64,000 bases of DNA from Sambucus nigra. Taxonomy: Eukaryota > Streptophyta > Magnoliopsida > Dipsacales > Adoxaceae. Position numbers and translations under genes: made by a program. Below, piece after piece: positions 10,577-23,772 of this stretch; the stretch's first letter is position 1; each line of letters starts with the position of its first letter. Under the pieces are notes generated by a model. That model was not told the DNA's origin. It saw only the letters and a program-made list of their open reading frames with translations, and did not search any database. The stretch covers positions 837,253,573 to 837,317,572 of the forward strand of contig OX422207.1 in NCBI GenBank assembly GCA_949130495.1. Direction: 5' to 3'.

Positions 10577-13500
10577 ATCAGGTTCTAGTGTCCTTAGGAA
10601 TCTCTATGGACGTACTACGCTTTCAGCATTGCTCTCGATTTGATATAAAGCCTTATGATTAGGATTGTTGATTCCTTTTGTGAGATTTCGTTCTCCTGCC
10701 ATTATATAAGATTATAGTAAATATTTTGTGCCCTCGTTTGAGATTCATGTGCTGATCGAGGAAGGGCGACCAAGGAAGGCCGTGATGAGGGCAGCAGGAG
10801 GCGGGGCTTAGTTGGAGACCATGATCGCAGTCGAGGTCACTCCCATTTATGTCATTGTCAAGGATTGCTGCAACTACTACTAATGTATAGTAGTTATAAT
10901 TATCCAAGTACCTCTATAGTAGAGAGTGGTGCTAAACTTAAATTACCCCGTGAAGTTAAGTTGGAGGGGGGAGTTTGAAAGGGTCTTTGACAAGGACAAT
11001 ATGTTGAATTTAAGTCATGCAAAGGCAGTGTAGCCGTATTCAGTGGAAGTACAGAGCTAAGAAGAGTTGGCTTAGAGAAGGGTATGAAAATACTCATATG
11101 TGAAAATTCGAAGAAAAGTTTTCGCTCGTGGGAGCAATATTGAAATGGTGGGAATGGTAGTCACCATGTTTAAGGGAGAACGATGTTTTTCTCACAGAGG
11201 GATCTTATGGATGGATATAATCGTTAGTTCCTTTGGTTTATCAGGAATGAAGAGAATGCAGTTCCTGAATTATTCACATGAGTATTGGTCAGAGGCCGAC
11301 GGTGAATACAGAGTTACATGGAGAAGTGAACCTTATACCAAAATAGGGTAGGTGAAACGAGGAGAGAGTCCTTCAGTGGAATGATAGGCTCATTAGTAAG
11401 TGTTGTTAACACTTATGGAGAAGTTGTATTCGTGGAACCTCATTGGTGGATATCCACCCGAGGAATTCATTGAAATAGGGCTGTTGAGGCCAGTAGTGGA
11501 GTTTCCTTTTGACGAAGAAGTTAAGGGGACTATGAAGGCGATTGTTAGGATCGAGTCTATAGAGTCTAAGATACTGATAACCTTAACATGGTCAGGGTGG
11601 CCAGAGATGGGGAATGTTGCAATGTGAAGTGTACAACCACACACTTTGATCTTGCCCGATAGGTGGTAAAGGACAAAAGTAGGGTGCATAGATGGGGCAT
11701 AGATTAAAGTAGTTTTTGGTTCAGTTAAGGAAAGAGTACCATGTCCGGGAACCATTTGGAGTAGCCAGGGTAATTGGCAGGGTTATTGTTATGAGTTTCA
11801 CCTCAAGTGGAGGAGGTATAGCCTGTGTGACAAGATTGGGTCATAGTATTTTGTTAGTCCTAGATTCGTGTGTGTGTCATAGAGTATGGTACTATTATAA
11901 GAGTAATGTTATTGTATTATCGGAGCGATAGCAGGCTAATGATTGTAAGACTATCATATCCGCAGTTCCAGGGTGGAACGGGTTGTTGCTGCGATATCTC
12001 ACCTAGATACATGTCGAGCTTTCCTTTATTATATGTATAGATGGAACCTCAATGAGTAGATGTTTCATTATCATGCTTTGAGTGTGTGGCAACCTTATAT
12101 GTGATTTAAGGTATGCATGATTTATTGTTGAGTCGTGGGTTTAAGCTCGTTGTTGTTTGTGCAAAGGACTTAGTGTTAGTACAATCACTTGTGGTATGGC
12201 TCCTTAAAAGAAGTAGGAGTTCATACCACATTTTGTTAATAGAGGGGATGGGGTTATCCCAGTTGCATATTTGAAGCTAACGGACCTCCATAATCGAAAA
12301 AGTTAAGCAGTAGTGTATATGAGGGGTTCCTTGTTTGGATTACTCTTACGAGACAGTCCACGCATGAACCTTAACGACGTTTGGAGCGGAGAGATGTTAT
12401 GGTATGGAAGGATGTTGGTTTTGATGATAAGTTACATAGTGTGGAGAAAACACTATAAACTAAGAGTCATGAGATGATTGCATGTTTAGGGAGATAGAAG
12501 TGATATGGAAAAGCACTCAAATGTTTCTCACACGGAAAGTAAGCGGGTGAGGTAAGGTTAAGGAAATTGATTTAAATCTTGTAGCCAAGCCTTGATGAAA
12601 AGGCAAATTTTGGAGGTAGCATGTTTTGGTATGATGTTTTGCACACTTTTGCAGAGAGTAGGCGCCCCGATTAGTTAGACTTTCCATTTCGCCAAAAGGG
12701 AAGGACATAATGGTAGAAGTACGTTAGTAGGTTAGCGAGGTAGGATTTAGAACGCCCCGATGGTGTGCCTTAGGTCGTTATATCTCGATGATTGACGATG
12801 CGAGGAAGTAGTGTAATAGGAGGGTTCCTTGTTTGGATTTCTCTTTGCGAGATGTCCCACGCATGAAATCGAGTGAATGTCAGAATTCGAGAGAGGTCTT
12901 GGTCACTAAGGACATAGTTAGTATAGTGTTCATTTTACATGTGTAGGAAACACATCAATCTTGGGATTATTAGGAAGTAAGGCCAGTGGGGTAGGTAGTG
13001 CTGTTAAAGGGAGATTATTGTGAGTTGACGACGAGAATATTAGCGGGTTAACTTCAGGAAGGATTGGATTTCCAGGTATAGAAAGGATTAAATTTTAGAA
13101 ATTTTTTGGGTTAGGAAAACCCAGGCGTTAGCACCAAGCTGAGGAAATATGGACCAATTTTAGAGAGACTACTACGTTTGTGACATTTACACCGATTGTA
13201 CAGATGGGCACGGGTCAAAAAGGTGTATGGTCACCTTGGTAAGTTGGTATTATATATCGTCCGAATAGAAGGGGGCATAGTATATAAAATGGAAGATTAT
13301 GCCGCGAGGCAGTCATAAATGGATTTGGAGTGTTGGATGGAATGTCGTAGGAGGTACGCAATAATCCAATCATGGGTGTAATAAGTATAGTTTCCTTTTG
13401 AGGGAAATTCGAAGTCGTGAGGTGAGAGAACGGACGCTTAGACTGTCAGCTTTTCGAGGGAATTGCGACATTAGAGCTGCGATTATAGGCTCGTTATTTT

Positions 13501-13784
13501 TATATGCAGTTATAGAAGCACTAGGTGCGATGTGACATTAGATTCAACCTTACAAAGAGGGATCATTGTAGCTTCTAGATATTTAGATAAGATTGTGGTT
13601 AAGCTAGTGCATTATAGTATAAACCTTGAGATAGGTAGGTACCGAACGAATGTATGGTTAAGTGCCATTGGGTTAGTACCATTCGACTTTTTTGCACTAG
13701 GATGTAGTGAGATTAGCGATCCTAGGTTGGTAGTACCGGTCATAGCCGAATTTTGGGGACAAAATTTCATTGTAGGGGGGAGAA
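10577..13784 (+). pseudogene. GypA interior, decayed gag start and pol end
   Basis: Near 10755-10800 a frame reads EEGRPRKAV, resembling the GRPR-type start of the GypB gag and in the corresponding place. At 13735-13784 a frame reads EFWGQNFIVGGRM up to the purine tract AGGGGGGAGAA, the usual pol terminus of this clade. Between these I recognise no protease, RT, RNase H or integrase motif; the medium-length frames (for example 11400-11627) match no family I know. Two copies of a 50-60 base motif also found in the LTR occur at about 12316-12370 and 12811-12865. Confidence 0.5.
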
Positions 13785-14229
13785 TGTAATATCCCACACT
13801 TTTATGGATATTTAAATTACATAAGTGAGTGTAATTTGGAAATTTGAGGAATTTTTGTGAATAATAATTTTGGAATTTTTGAGGGTTAGATGTTCACCGA
13901 TGCGTGTTACATTTAATTTTGGGATTAAGTAAATAAGTTGAATTATTTTAATTACAAGTCGCAGTAGGGTAAAGCGACAGAGGGCAATATTTTAATTGGA
14001 AAACCCGTATCGAGAAGTGTTGGGTTTAATTAGTGAATTGTAGTTAAGTGATTCGGATGGAGATTTCGAGTGCGTGGTTGATTTCAGAGTGGTTGAGATA
14101 GTCAGAATAGAGTATCCGGGGGTAGCATTTAGGTTTCGGGGATTTTTTTACTAGTAGGGACTCACAATTGAGTAAACGAGCCATTTTTGGGTTTTTAAAG
14201 GATAAACCCTTATTCTCTCTTATAAAAGG

Positions 14230-14232
<3 letters not shown>

Positions 14233-14293
<61 letters not shown>
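14233..14293 (+). repeat. (GA)n microsatellite in GypA LTR
   Basis: About 30 GA units. The open frame encoding an R/E repeat across it is an artefact. The 5' LTR has only a short interrupted version. Confidence 0.9.
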
Positions 14294-14295
<2 letters not shown>

Positions 14296-15608
14296 GAAAG
14301 AAAAGAGAGAGAAAAGAAAGGAAGAAGGAAAAGGAAGAGAGAGAGAAGGATATTTCGGGCTAAACTCCGCCGGATTCGACTCGAGGTTGTCGGATTTTAT
14401 CCACGAGGCAAGTGTTTACTTGCTTTATTTTATATAGTGTGTGTATCTCATATTATAGTTGGTAAACCATATTATTTTGGGTTAGAACCCTTAAAATAAA
14501 TTTGGGAAATTTGAGTTTAAGTTTACAATTTGATGTATTGTAAACTCTCAATGATTTCTAGTGCTAAACCCATGATAATATAGTGTAGAAATGGTTAGAA
14601 ATGGGAGAAATGATAAAATTAGGGCTTAAATGGGTTTAGAATTTAAACATAAGAAAATTGGTTTAATACCCCAAATAATTGATGTGTTAGTTATAAATCA
14701 ATGTTTAAGTGATTTTAGTGTTGTTGGTTGAGATTAAAAACAATAAAAATGGAGGTTGGGTTGATAATTGGTGTTTTGGAGATTTAGGTTTTGTAAGAAA
14801 TGGAGAGTTGGCCAACCTATCTGGTGTGACCGGTCTATCGCATCCCTATGGATGGTCGACCAGGTCAAGGGAAAAAGTCTGCTGGTTCTCTCTCTAGGCA
14901 AATTCCCATATCGCGATCGATCGAGGCTCAGGGATCGGTCGACCGGTACTCTGTTTTCTACCCAAGAATTGGATTTTTCTATTCCTTTTTCTCTTTGGGT
15001 TTAAAACTTAGAGGGGCTTCTTAATTAGTGTATTATAGATGGTTACGACCTAAAGGACTTGAGGAGTTGCATACTAGCCTTGGGATAGTTAAGGGTACAA
15101 TCCGGGATGCAGACCTATCGAATGTTTAGGACGAGAGACAATCGAGAAATTTTTCGGCAAGCGTGTGTAAGTATATTTATGCGGTTAGGATAAATATGGG
15201 CTGATTGTAATTGATTAAATCCTAAGATGTGAGTAGGATGGAATTTAGGATAAGGTCTAGATATGCTGGAGTGGCTATCCGGTGTCTGTTGTCGACTATT
15301 ATTAGGTAATGCGATACCTATGGGACTAAAATAAGTTGAGAGTATACTTATTTAGTTAGTACGAATTGGTATATTCAGGATTATATATAAATCCTTGAAA
15401 GTTATTACGATGAGAATTATATATTAAGTAAGATAATACTTATAAGTTTAGTATTGCAAGTGTGCGAATACTTATATATTGTTACGAATGGGGGCATTCG
15501 GGATTATTGGCTATCGCTATGAGAGTTTGGAAATTGTAGCCATATGTATTGAGAAGTGATATAGATATATATACGACGTTATTATAGTATATATAATATG
15601 ATATGGAA

Positions 15609-15691
<83 letters not shown>

Positions 15692-15708
15692 TGTGTGTGT
15701 GTGTGTGT
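15609..15708 (+). repeat. (TA)n-(GT)n compound microsatellite in GypA LTR
   Basis: A TA run passes into a GT run. A second TA run lies at about 16236-16287 in the same LTR. Confidence 0.9.
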
Positions 15709-16228
15709 GGTATATTTGTATTTAGAGGCTGGTTCCACGGGATTTCCCTCGCGTAGGGTTGGAATAACCAGATTATATTTTCTCTAGTGCGATCCAGGGA
15801 GGTTGCGCAATGTGTGTGAATCCCCTGGCTTGAGGAGCAGGGAGAGTATATCCCTGGTCATATCGTCCCGTGTACAAGTGTTACGTGTTTATTCCACTTG
15901 TAGAGGGAACATGACCGCCTCCACCGTTGTGTATTTTTACCATGACCATAAGTGAGTTTGACTTGGTACCATGGTTGAGTGAGTTAACCCGAATTTTGAT
16001 AGGCACTATGAGACTGCATCCTCGAGTTATAACTCGGTGGGATGGTTATTATACTTATGATTGTAATAGGTATAATTATACTTATTGTGCATAGTATGTT
16101 GCTTGTATAGGAAGACGCGATATCACATAATTGAGACTTGAGTAAAGTATAAAATGAATAGGAGTTGTTCCCCTTTGGGTAGGTCTATATCCGAATTTAT
16201 ATGAATATGAATCAGAGGTTATAATGAG

Positions 16229-16292
<64 letters not shown>

Positions 16293-17173
16293 GAGTTTTT
16301 ATATGCATTATGTGCTGAGGGCCTAATGAATCTCAACGATTAACATTGCCTGATAGTAGTGTATCGGGGGGGGGGGGGTCCTTGTTTGGATTTCACTTCG
16401 CGAGACACCCAATGCATGTAACGTAGCGCAGTGTTGGGAATTGGGAGAAGGTTAACCCTTAGTGATCAGGTTTATGAGGATTTTTAGAGGATGGGTGATA
16501 ACGAATTAGTTAGGCATGGTAGCTTAACTAGGTTTTTTGAATGGTATGCGATAGGTGTGCACTATTAGAAGAGGGGTGAGGGATATCTTATGGGAGTGCG
16601 ATACCAATTTAAATATGAGATGAATTATATTTTAAACATATGGAATTTATCCACTTGCTAAATATTTTCAAACTCGAGCTCTGACCCGTTTTCTCTATTT
16701 TTCCTCTCTTGCTATGTATGTATATATATTAGGTGTCTAGACACATGGATGCCTGGATGATGATTCCTTCGAGTCGGACATTTGTTGCTGCAGCTGTGGA
16801 TGCATTCAGGTTTACCGTAGATGCTTCTATAATTGTAATCTAGATAGGAGGTACTGTAGAAACATTCGGGCCGATAGACCAACTATATTTGTTAATTCTT
16901 TTACCGCCTTTTAGTGTGGCTTTAGATTTGGTTGTATTATGTTACCGAGTGTCCGGTTATTCTATTTCAGTTTCATGTGTATAAATTGTGTGAATGTTCT
17001 ATTTAGTTGTTTTGATTAAAAAGATTAGTTAAATAAAATTTTGATGCCAGCCTAATAAGTTATTAGTAATTAAATTGGATTTCGTCGATGATGCCGAGAA
17101 TGAGCTATATGAGACTCCTGTTTTAATTTAGTATAGGATTAATCAACCAGTATTTTATTAGGTGGGTGTCACA

Positions 17174-17450
17174 ATGAATGTCAAATAATTGGTAGTATGT
17201 CTACGGCTTGAGGAAGACAACCCTGAATATAAAAAAAAAGTGGGAAGAACATCATGGAGTCCAAGAATCATGTGGTTGAAGATCCTAAATTCAAACGTAA
17301 GCGTGATGGGGAAGGAACTTCTAAGTAAAGAAAGAAGTTCAAAAGAAAATTCTATAACCGTGGTAAGCCAGGACACCTCTCAAGAAAGTGTCCCAAACCA
17401 AAGAACGCTAAAAGACTAATGCTCAAGCAAAGGTGATGGAGGGTGAGAAC
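17174..17450 (+). pseudogene. gag: Cop gag, C-terminal part with zinc knuckle
   Basis: Continues the gag interrupted at 2338: a leucine- and charge-rich end of capsid (CLRLEEDNPE) then, after a frame change, a basic stretch and a nucleocapsid-like segment with GKPGHLSRKC near 17363-17394. The first cysteine pair of the knuckle is not evident. Confidence 0.65.
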
Positions 17451-17499
17451 ATTTTCGATGGTATCACAAACATAAATCTTTCTACTGTTATCTCTTAAT

Positions 17500-18900
17500 G
17501 CAATCTGGTAGGAAATACCAAATAATGGTGGGTGGACACTGAGGCTACATGCCACATTTGTTCAAACAAATGGATGTTTACTACTTATAAGAGTTTGGAA
17601 AATGAGGAGACCCTCTTTATGGGGAACTATTCGAGTTCTAAAGTTGTGGGACAAGGAAAGATCATTCTGCAAATGACTTCGGGAAAGGAACTTACTCTAA
17701 ACAATGTGCTGCATGTGCCTAGTATCCATACAAATCTGATTTTTGGATCTCTTTTACGCAACAATGGGTTTAAACTCGTGTTTGTTTATGATAAGTTTAT
17801 GTTGTCCAAAATTGTTGTGTTTGTGGGAAATGGCAACTTGTTTGAGGGGATCTTTAAATTGAATGTAATGACATAGATGCCAAAGGCAACCCCAATGAAT
17901 GAAGTTCCTAGTTCTACTTACTTGATTGTGTCGTCTGATATTTGGCGTGCTAGGTTAGTACATGTTAATTTTGACACCTTGCGTAGATTAATTAACTTGA
18001 ATTTTTGCCGAAATTTGATATTGATAAAAATCATAAATGTGATATTTGTGCAGAATCAAAATTAGCTACATTACTGTTTCATTTTGTTGAAAGGATCATT
18101 GAACCATTAGATTTAGTACACACAAATATATATGATTTAAAATTTACACATACTAGAGGTGAAAAAATAGTACTTTATTACTTTTATTGTCGATCGCACA
18201 AAATATTGCTATTTATATTTATTACACGGTAAAGACGAGGTTATCGATGCATTTAAACAATATAAAAATGAAGTTCAAAATCAATTAAGTAAAAAGATAA
18301 GGGCTATAAGGAGTGGTAGAGGAGGTGAATATGAAGCTCCTTCTGAGGAATTTTGTTCTGAACATGGAATTATCCGTCAAACCATCGCTTTGTATTCTCC
18401 TCAATCAAATGGTATTGATGAATTTAAAAATCGTATAGTGAAGGAGATGATGAACTCGATGTTGATAAGTTTCGGATCTCCCTAGAACTTGGGGGGGATC
18501 CGGATTATCCGTTAATTATATTCTTAACAGAGTCCCACACCAGAACACTCACAAGACGCCTTATGAGTTATGGAAATGTCGAAGACCTTGCGATAAATAT
18601 TTACGAGTGTGGGGGTGCTTAGCCAAAGTGATGGTTCCTGTGCGTAAAAAGGTGAAAATAGGACCAAAGACCGTTGATCGTGTGTTAATCGATTTTGCTA
18701 TAAATAGCAGTGCATATCGTTTCTTAGTTCGTAAATTTACAATTCTGGATATTCATGTAAATATGGTTATTGAATCGAGGAACACTTTATTTTTTGAAAA
18801 TGAATTTCCATATAACATGACACGAGAATCTGGTCCTTCAAAAAGGACAAATCAAGCTACTACAAATGGTACTCATCAACCTATAAAATCAATATAGAAT
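17500..18900 (+). pseudogene. pol: Cop protease and integrase remnant
   Basis: Around 17530 the protease active-site triplet reads DTE rather than DTG ([11 protein letters not shown]). 17532-17876 covers the rest of protease. 17900-18070 holds the integrase zinc-binding region (CDICAESK). 18085-18480 holds the integrase core, with the first acidic position reading asparagine (LVHTNIY) and a QSNGIDEFKNR block. 18607-18897 is the integrase C-terminal region. Several frame changes and stops separate the pieces. Confidence 0.75.
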
Positions 18901-18962
18901 GAACCAAGACGTAGTAAAAGGGCAAGGACCTCAATTTCCTTATTCTGGATATTCTAATATAT

Positions 18963-19151
18963 TTGCTAGGAAATGAACCTCAATCATACAAAGAAGCGAT
19001 TTTCTCACCCGATGCTTCTAATTGGGAAGAAGCAACTAATAGAAAAATTGAATCCATTTTTAAAAATCATACATGGAAACTAGTGGATCTTCCAACAGGT
19101 TTGAAACCGTTAGGTTACAGATGGATCTTCAAAAATAAATTGAAGGCCGAT
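18963..19151 (+). pseudogene. pol: Cop reverse transcriptase, first part
   Basis: Reads EPQSYKEAIFSPDASNWEEA and GYRWIFKNKLKAD, the opening of copia RT. It is cut at 19151 by SireN2 and continues at 24813 (TDQLINYKARLVAKGF), so the join is exact. Confidence 0.8.
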
Positions 19152-20191
19152 TGTAAAACGTGACAACGGTGTGTGATATCGATTTAAATTAATTCGCAAG
19201 TTTCCAAGTAAACCATATTTAATTAGAGTTTATTTTTAAACAAACTTAAATCATCCCCAAAACATCCAACTACGTGTGTGCGTGTGTTAACCCATAAATA
19301 AATAAAGCATGCGACACAACTTTCAGGAAAAATCCCCGAAGGGCAAAACCTTTTATTTCTAGAACTCTGACAAGTTTACAAGACCATTGACTTACATACA
19401 ATCTTGATTTTTCCCACAAGAGTAATGCACGATGTCTTCGTCAAACCTACAAATCAACGGCTAGAAATCTGTAGTGGTTCACGCACAGTTATACCACAAG
19501 GACACGTAATCCTAGACACGCAGTCTTCTCGATGTAGGTTATCCTCACCACAAGAGTAAACAAAAGAAAAGTGTGTTCGTGAACACCAAAATAATTCACC
19601 TAAGCATATGGAATTTTTTTAAATTGAAAACAAAAAGGGATTAAAACCTAAAAGAAGAAGACAAAAGGATTCTGCAGTTTTGTAGTTTTCTGTCTTTTAA
19701 AACGTTGGGACTTCTTAATGAAAACGAAACCATTTAATGAGTATATATACAAAGTCGCTCTGCCTCGGTATTCGAGCTCGTTTGAACGAGAAAGAGGTCT
19801 TGCACGAATGAGATACGCGTGTCGTTCAAACTTCATCGCGCGACATCAACATATCGCTCGAACGAGATGCTTATCTTGCTTGAACGACCTGAGCGTCAAA
19901 ATCGAGGAACACTACAGGACCTAGAAAATTTACTCATTCTCAAATTTTGACGAAAAAGTCCGCTCCAATACTTCAAAAATATTTTGTAAAAATATCCCAA
20001 AGCTCTAAGTGGAAAGTTAAGGAATTTAAAAAATAACCTTACCAAAGTAAACTTTTGCGGAGGATTTTTGATGAAGAACTTGATATATTCGGCTTCGTCT
20101 GGATGTAGATTTCTCTTGAACTTCTTCGAAGATTGTAACGGTATACGACATAATTAATTATGACGGACATTCATAAAAATATGTCCTTACA
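19152..20191 (-). repeat. SireN2 3' LTR
   Basis: 1040 bp. Contains a palindrome cluster of CTCGTTCGAACGAG type at about 19770-19890 (counterpart 24395-24510 in the other LTR), just upstream on minus of a TATATATA (about 19741-19749). Confidence 0.85.
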
Positions 20192-21770
20192 AATCTCCCA
20201 CTATGTCTATGTCGGAACATATATAAAAACATACGAATTATCAAATACCAAAAATGACCTATACAAATCTACCCTCCCATAAATCTCAAAACTGAAAAGG
20301 TACAAATTTGCAAGTTCTCAAACTTTTCTTCAAAAATCTTCATCAAATCTCAAAGCTTTTCTCATCAGGGTATAATGATCTTCAATATTTATACCTACAC
20401 ATATGAGATAAAGAAAAAACATTCGTGATGCATCGAGTTCGAAATGATATAAGAATAAATCAATCAATCAATATAATCAAATCTCCCCCATAATGCAAAA
20501 ACTCCCCATAACATGATAATTCTTTCTCCCCCATTTTATGATGTCCCCAAATAGAAAGATAAGAAGAAACAAACTAAACATGGAGTGTCACGACAAAATT
20601 CATAGCAAACATCAATCAAACTAGGCGCACGCAAAGGAGTATCTCAAAAACATTCACAAACTATTTTTGATTTTTCAAAAATTTTCATACAAAAATAAGT
20701 TACAAAAAAAATCACACCATGGATTTATACTAAAACAACCAACTCATGGTAATGGAATAAATGGGTGTGAACACATTCGATAGGTAAATCAACTCAATCA
20801 ATCATATGTGCACGATGCATACGTGTTCCCTAACGAATGAACATCAAAAACATCCTTTGGTGTAAAGATTGTTGAATTTAGATGACACCGTCTTAATAAA
20901 ATCCACAAATCAAAGTCAAAGTGATTTCTACACCAATAACGCCCAAAACTATCTAACGTTTTTTCACGACTTTCAAGGATGTGAAAACCCGTTTTAAATT
21001 CCATCCGAAATCCCTCATGCATATTATCTTTTAGAGGTGATCTAAATTCTCAAACATTGGAGAATTGGTGAACAAACCTAAATTGCCCATTTTTGGCATG
21101 AATTTCTTTTTACTGCCTTTAAATTTTTCGAGCTCTTTTAAACCTCTTTGGACCCCGGATAATAAAATTCATTAATTGTTTAGGTCCAATTAAACCGAGG
21201 CTTAATCGCAAAGGATAAATGATAACCTTTCCTAGCCCTTCACCGTTTTCAAACGAACACACAAATCCTCACAAACATGGTTCAAAGGTGCACACTTTTT
21301 ATTGTCTTGTTTTATCGTAGTTGGTTCGTTGTATAGACAGAATTGAGATGGAAACACTCGACCAACATATGATAGATAAGGGCGATAATCAAACAAATCC
21401 ATGCATGTGTGCAATAAAGGAAATCATGAGTCAAACATGTAGTAAGTAACAACGAATTACATCTTAATGACTCCAAACATTATAAAGTACATGGATGAAT
21501 TGACCTAATGTCTCAAAACACTATCAAGTAGTCACATGAAAAAATATGTAATGAAATTATGACTTGGTCATCCTAAGTGTTCATCCATAAAAGGTGCAAA
21601 CAAAAAACAAAAATCTTTTTGAATTTTCCAAAATTTTATCAAAATAAAATCTTTTTGTATTTTTCAAAAATTTTCAAAAAAAATGGAAAATATGTACAAA
21701 TGATACATAATAGCAATAGGCAAATAATGTCAGCATGAAAAACATCCTATGCTATTGAACAAGTCAAACC
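20192..21770 (-). other. SireN2 untranslated region with multiple purine tracts
   Basis: Non-coding and alignable with 5026-6648 of SireN1. C-runs at about 20483-20535 are purine tracts on the element's strand. Confidence 0.6.
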
Positions 21771-23690
21771 TCAATCGTTGGGTGTGGAGGGGTTTTCCAA
21801 AGGTGGTGTCAACTTATGAAAAACCTCCATTAAATTTTGTGAAGTATTGACTAAAAGCATAACTTGCTCACCTAACTGTGCAAACACTCTCATGTAATCT
21901 CCAGGAGCATGTAAAGTATCATGTGTGGGTGCATGTGTGGTAGAAACACGTGTAGAAGCAAAACATGACACATAACCCAACTTAAAATAAAATTCCCTAA
22001 CGTGGCCTTTCCTCTTGCAATGGGAACAAACGTAAATAGGCCTAGGAACACCTCTCTCAAAAACTATAGGACGCACTCTCCTAATAGGAATGGGACGCCT
22101 AGGTGGGTTAGGGTGAGACTCATGTGAATCTAACACTAAAATGGGAACCGACTCGGGTACTACTTGGAAAGTAGAAGCACCGTCATGACTTATTCCTAAA
22201 CTCTCACCACTACCCAAAATAGGATTGAGAATCATCTTTCCAACCTTCTTAGATGCGTTCTCTAAAGGGACTTGACCTCCCGGGCATGATCGAGATCACT
22301 CTTAAGTTGGGATACACGTGTCGTCAGACTAGACACCGTGTTGGTCAAATTACACTTCTCCCTGCCTAAAGCAATCAACAGCTCACTCAAACTCACTTTC
22401 ACCTTATCAAGTTGACTTGCTTTGGCCTCAAACTCACCCAAAATCTCAATCTCTCTTTCTAAAATTTTCACCTTGAGACTTAACTCTTTATTCAATTTTT
22501 TTGTCTTTAAAGTCTCAGCATACAAATCTCTAAAAGCAATTTGTAGCTCACTTTCATCTCCACTTTCACACTCACCTTCACCCTCACTTGAAACACTCAA
22601 ATCCTCCTCCCCGGGGTCTCACTAGAACTAGTCCTCTCACCTTCATCCAAACTAGGTGTGCTAACCCGACTAGCTAAAAACCCGACACACATATCGTACT
22701 TTTTTTCATCACCCTAATCAAAAACCTCTATGTCCCTATAACTAAGTGTGGCAGGCATAGCCACTTTCTTTCCCTCTCTCCTAAGTCTAGTGGCACACTC
22801 ATACGCCTTATTCCCTTTACCCCCACACTCAAAGCATGTCAAACTTTCTAAATTTTTCTCACTCTCCTTTTCTTTTTCTCTCTCCTTCTCTTCCTCACCG
22901 CTTTCTTTGGCCTTTTTATTTTTCTAAAAAAATCTCTTATTGGAAGAATTATTTTTGTTCATGTTGAGAAATTTTTTAAAATTTTTCGTAATCAAGGCCA
23001 TATCTTTGAAATTAAGATCTTCCTCAGAATCGGACTCACAAACTTTTTCTTTCTTTTTCTTAAAATGAGTCTTTAAAGGAATACCATTATCCTTAGCCTT
23101 AATGGTTTTGGGAAACATGTCAATCTCATAGGTTTGAAGATCTCCTACAAGTTCTTCCAACTTAAGTGATTTCAAATTTCCCAAAGAGTTCAAAATAGTG
23201 ACTTTAGGAATAAAGCGTTTTGGTAGAGATCTCAAAATCTTTTTAATGACACGCGTGTTATAAATCACCTCACCCAAATTAAAACTGGTGTTTGTAATGT
23301 TCGACAAATGTTCATAAAAGTCATCAAAGCATTCAGACTCAGACATGGTGATGGTCTCAAATTGCGTGGCCAAATTTTATAATTTTGATTCTTTAACCGC
23401 GTTCATACCCTCATATGTCAATTTCAAAACATCCCAAGCCTCTTTAGACGTGGCACACATCATGATTCGGTGAAACTCATCAGGGGTGATGGCTCCAGAA
23501 ATAGTACTCAGTCCACGGGAATTAAAATTCGACATTTTAAAATCGTTCTCAGTCCAATCTGACACAGGTTTAAAGAGGTGATATTTTCAACGGTGATAGT
23601 GGGAGGATTCCATCCATTTTCGCAAAGCAACCAAACACACTCATCAATGAATGTCCCATTGGAAAAATTATAATTTTTCAGAAAATTGAT
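21771..23690 (-). pseudogene. gag: SireN2 Gag, broken by several stops
   Basis: Minus-strand pieces in order: a capsid start with CVWLLCENGWNPPTI (about 23600-23650), WTENDFKMSNFNSRGL and the UBN2-type core (23565-22924, stop near 23376), a knuckle CFECGGKGNKAYEC whose histidine position is asparagine (about 22800-22845), an acidic patch, a coiled coil (22600-22262) and a second knuckle-like CSHCKRKGHVREF (about 22000-22040). This is a full Sirevirus-type Gag layout. No protease follows: the sequence goes to a non-coding tract. At least three stops break it. Confidence 0.7.
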
Positions 23691-23757
23691 TTAAAAAAAA
23701 ATCAATATCACACAAATTTTGCGAAAAATAGGAATACGCGATAAATTAGCGCAACCC

Positions 23758-23769
23758 GCTCTGATACCA
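23758..23769 (-). other. SireN2 primer binding site
   Basis: Complement TGGTATCAGAGC, three bases inside the LTR edge at 23773. Confidence 0.85.
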
Positions 23770-23772
23770 ATC

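Larger units (their letters stand above)
2339..17173 (+). mobile_element. Ty3/gypsy element GypA with very long LTRs, inserted in Cop gag
   Basis: It begins TGTAATACCCC and ends GGTGTCACA, the termini usual for Tekay/Del-type plant chromoviruses. LTRs are 2339-10562 (about 3.0 kb after removing the nested SireN1) and 13785-17173 (3.4 kb). A primer site TGGTATCAGAGC sits at 10565-10576 and a purine tract abuts the 3' LTR. The 3.2-kb interior keeps what looks like a gag start and the very end of pol but no readable RT or integrase, so it is a non-autonomous or heavily decayed deletion derivative. Flanked by ATGAA. Confidence 0.85.
13785..17173 (+). repeat. GypA 3' LTR
   Basis: Starts TGTAATATCCC right after the purine tract and ends GTGTCACA before ATGAA. 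It contains GA, TA and GT microsatellites and a palindromic patch (CGATCGATCG and GGTCGACC types) at about 14825-14945. Confidence 0.85.

Noticed and set aside
11100..11931. GypA interior frames as a novel protein
   Set aside because: Frames are short, not conserved in the reversed copy as far as can be seen, and lie where gag and pol have decayed.
14168..14437. R/E-repeat protein over the GA microsatellite
   Set aside because: The frame exists only because a GA repeat has no stops. The flanks are LTR sequence.
15517..16336. Frames encoding TH and YI repeats across TA and GT runs
   Set aside because: Microsatellite artefacts inside the GypA LTR.
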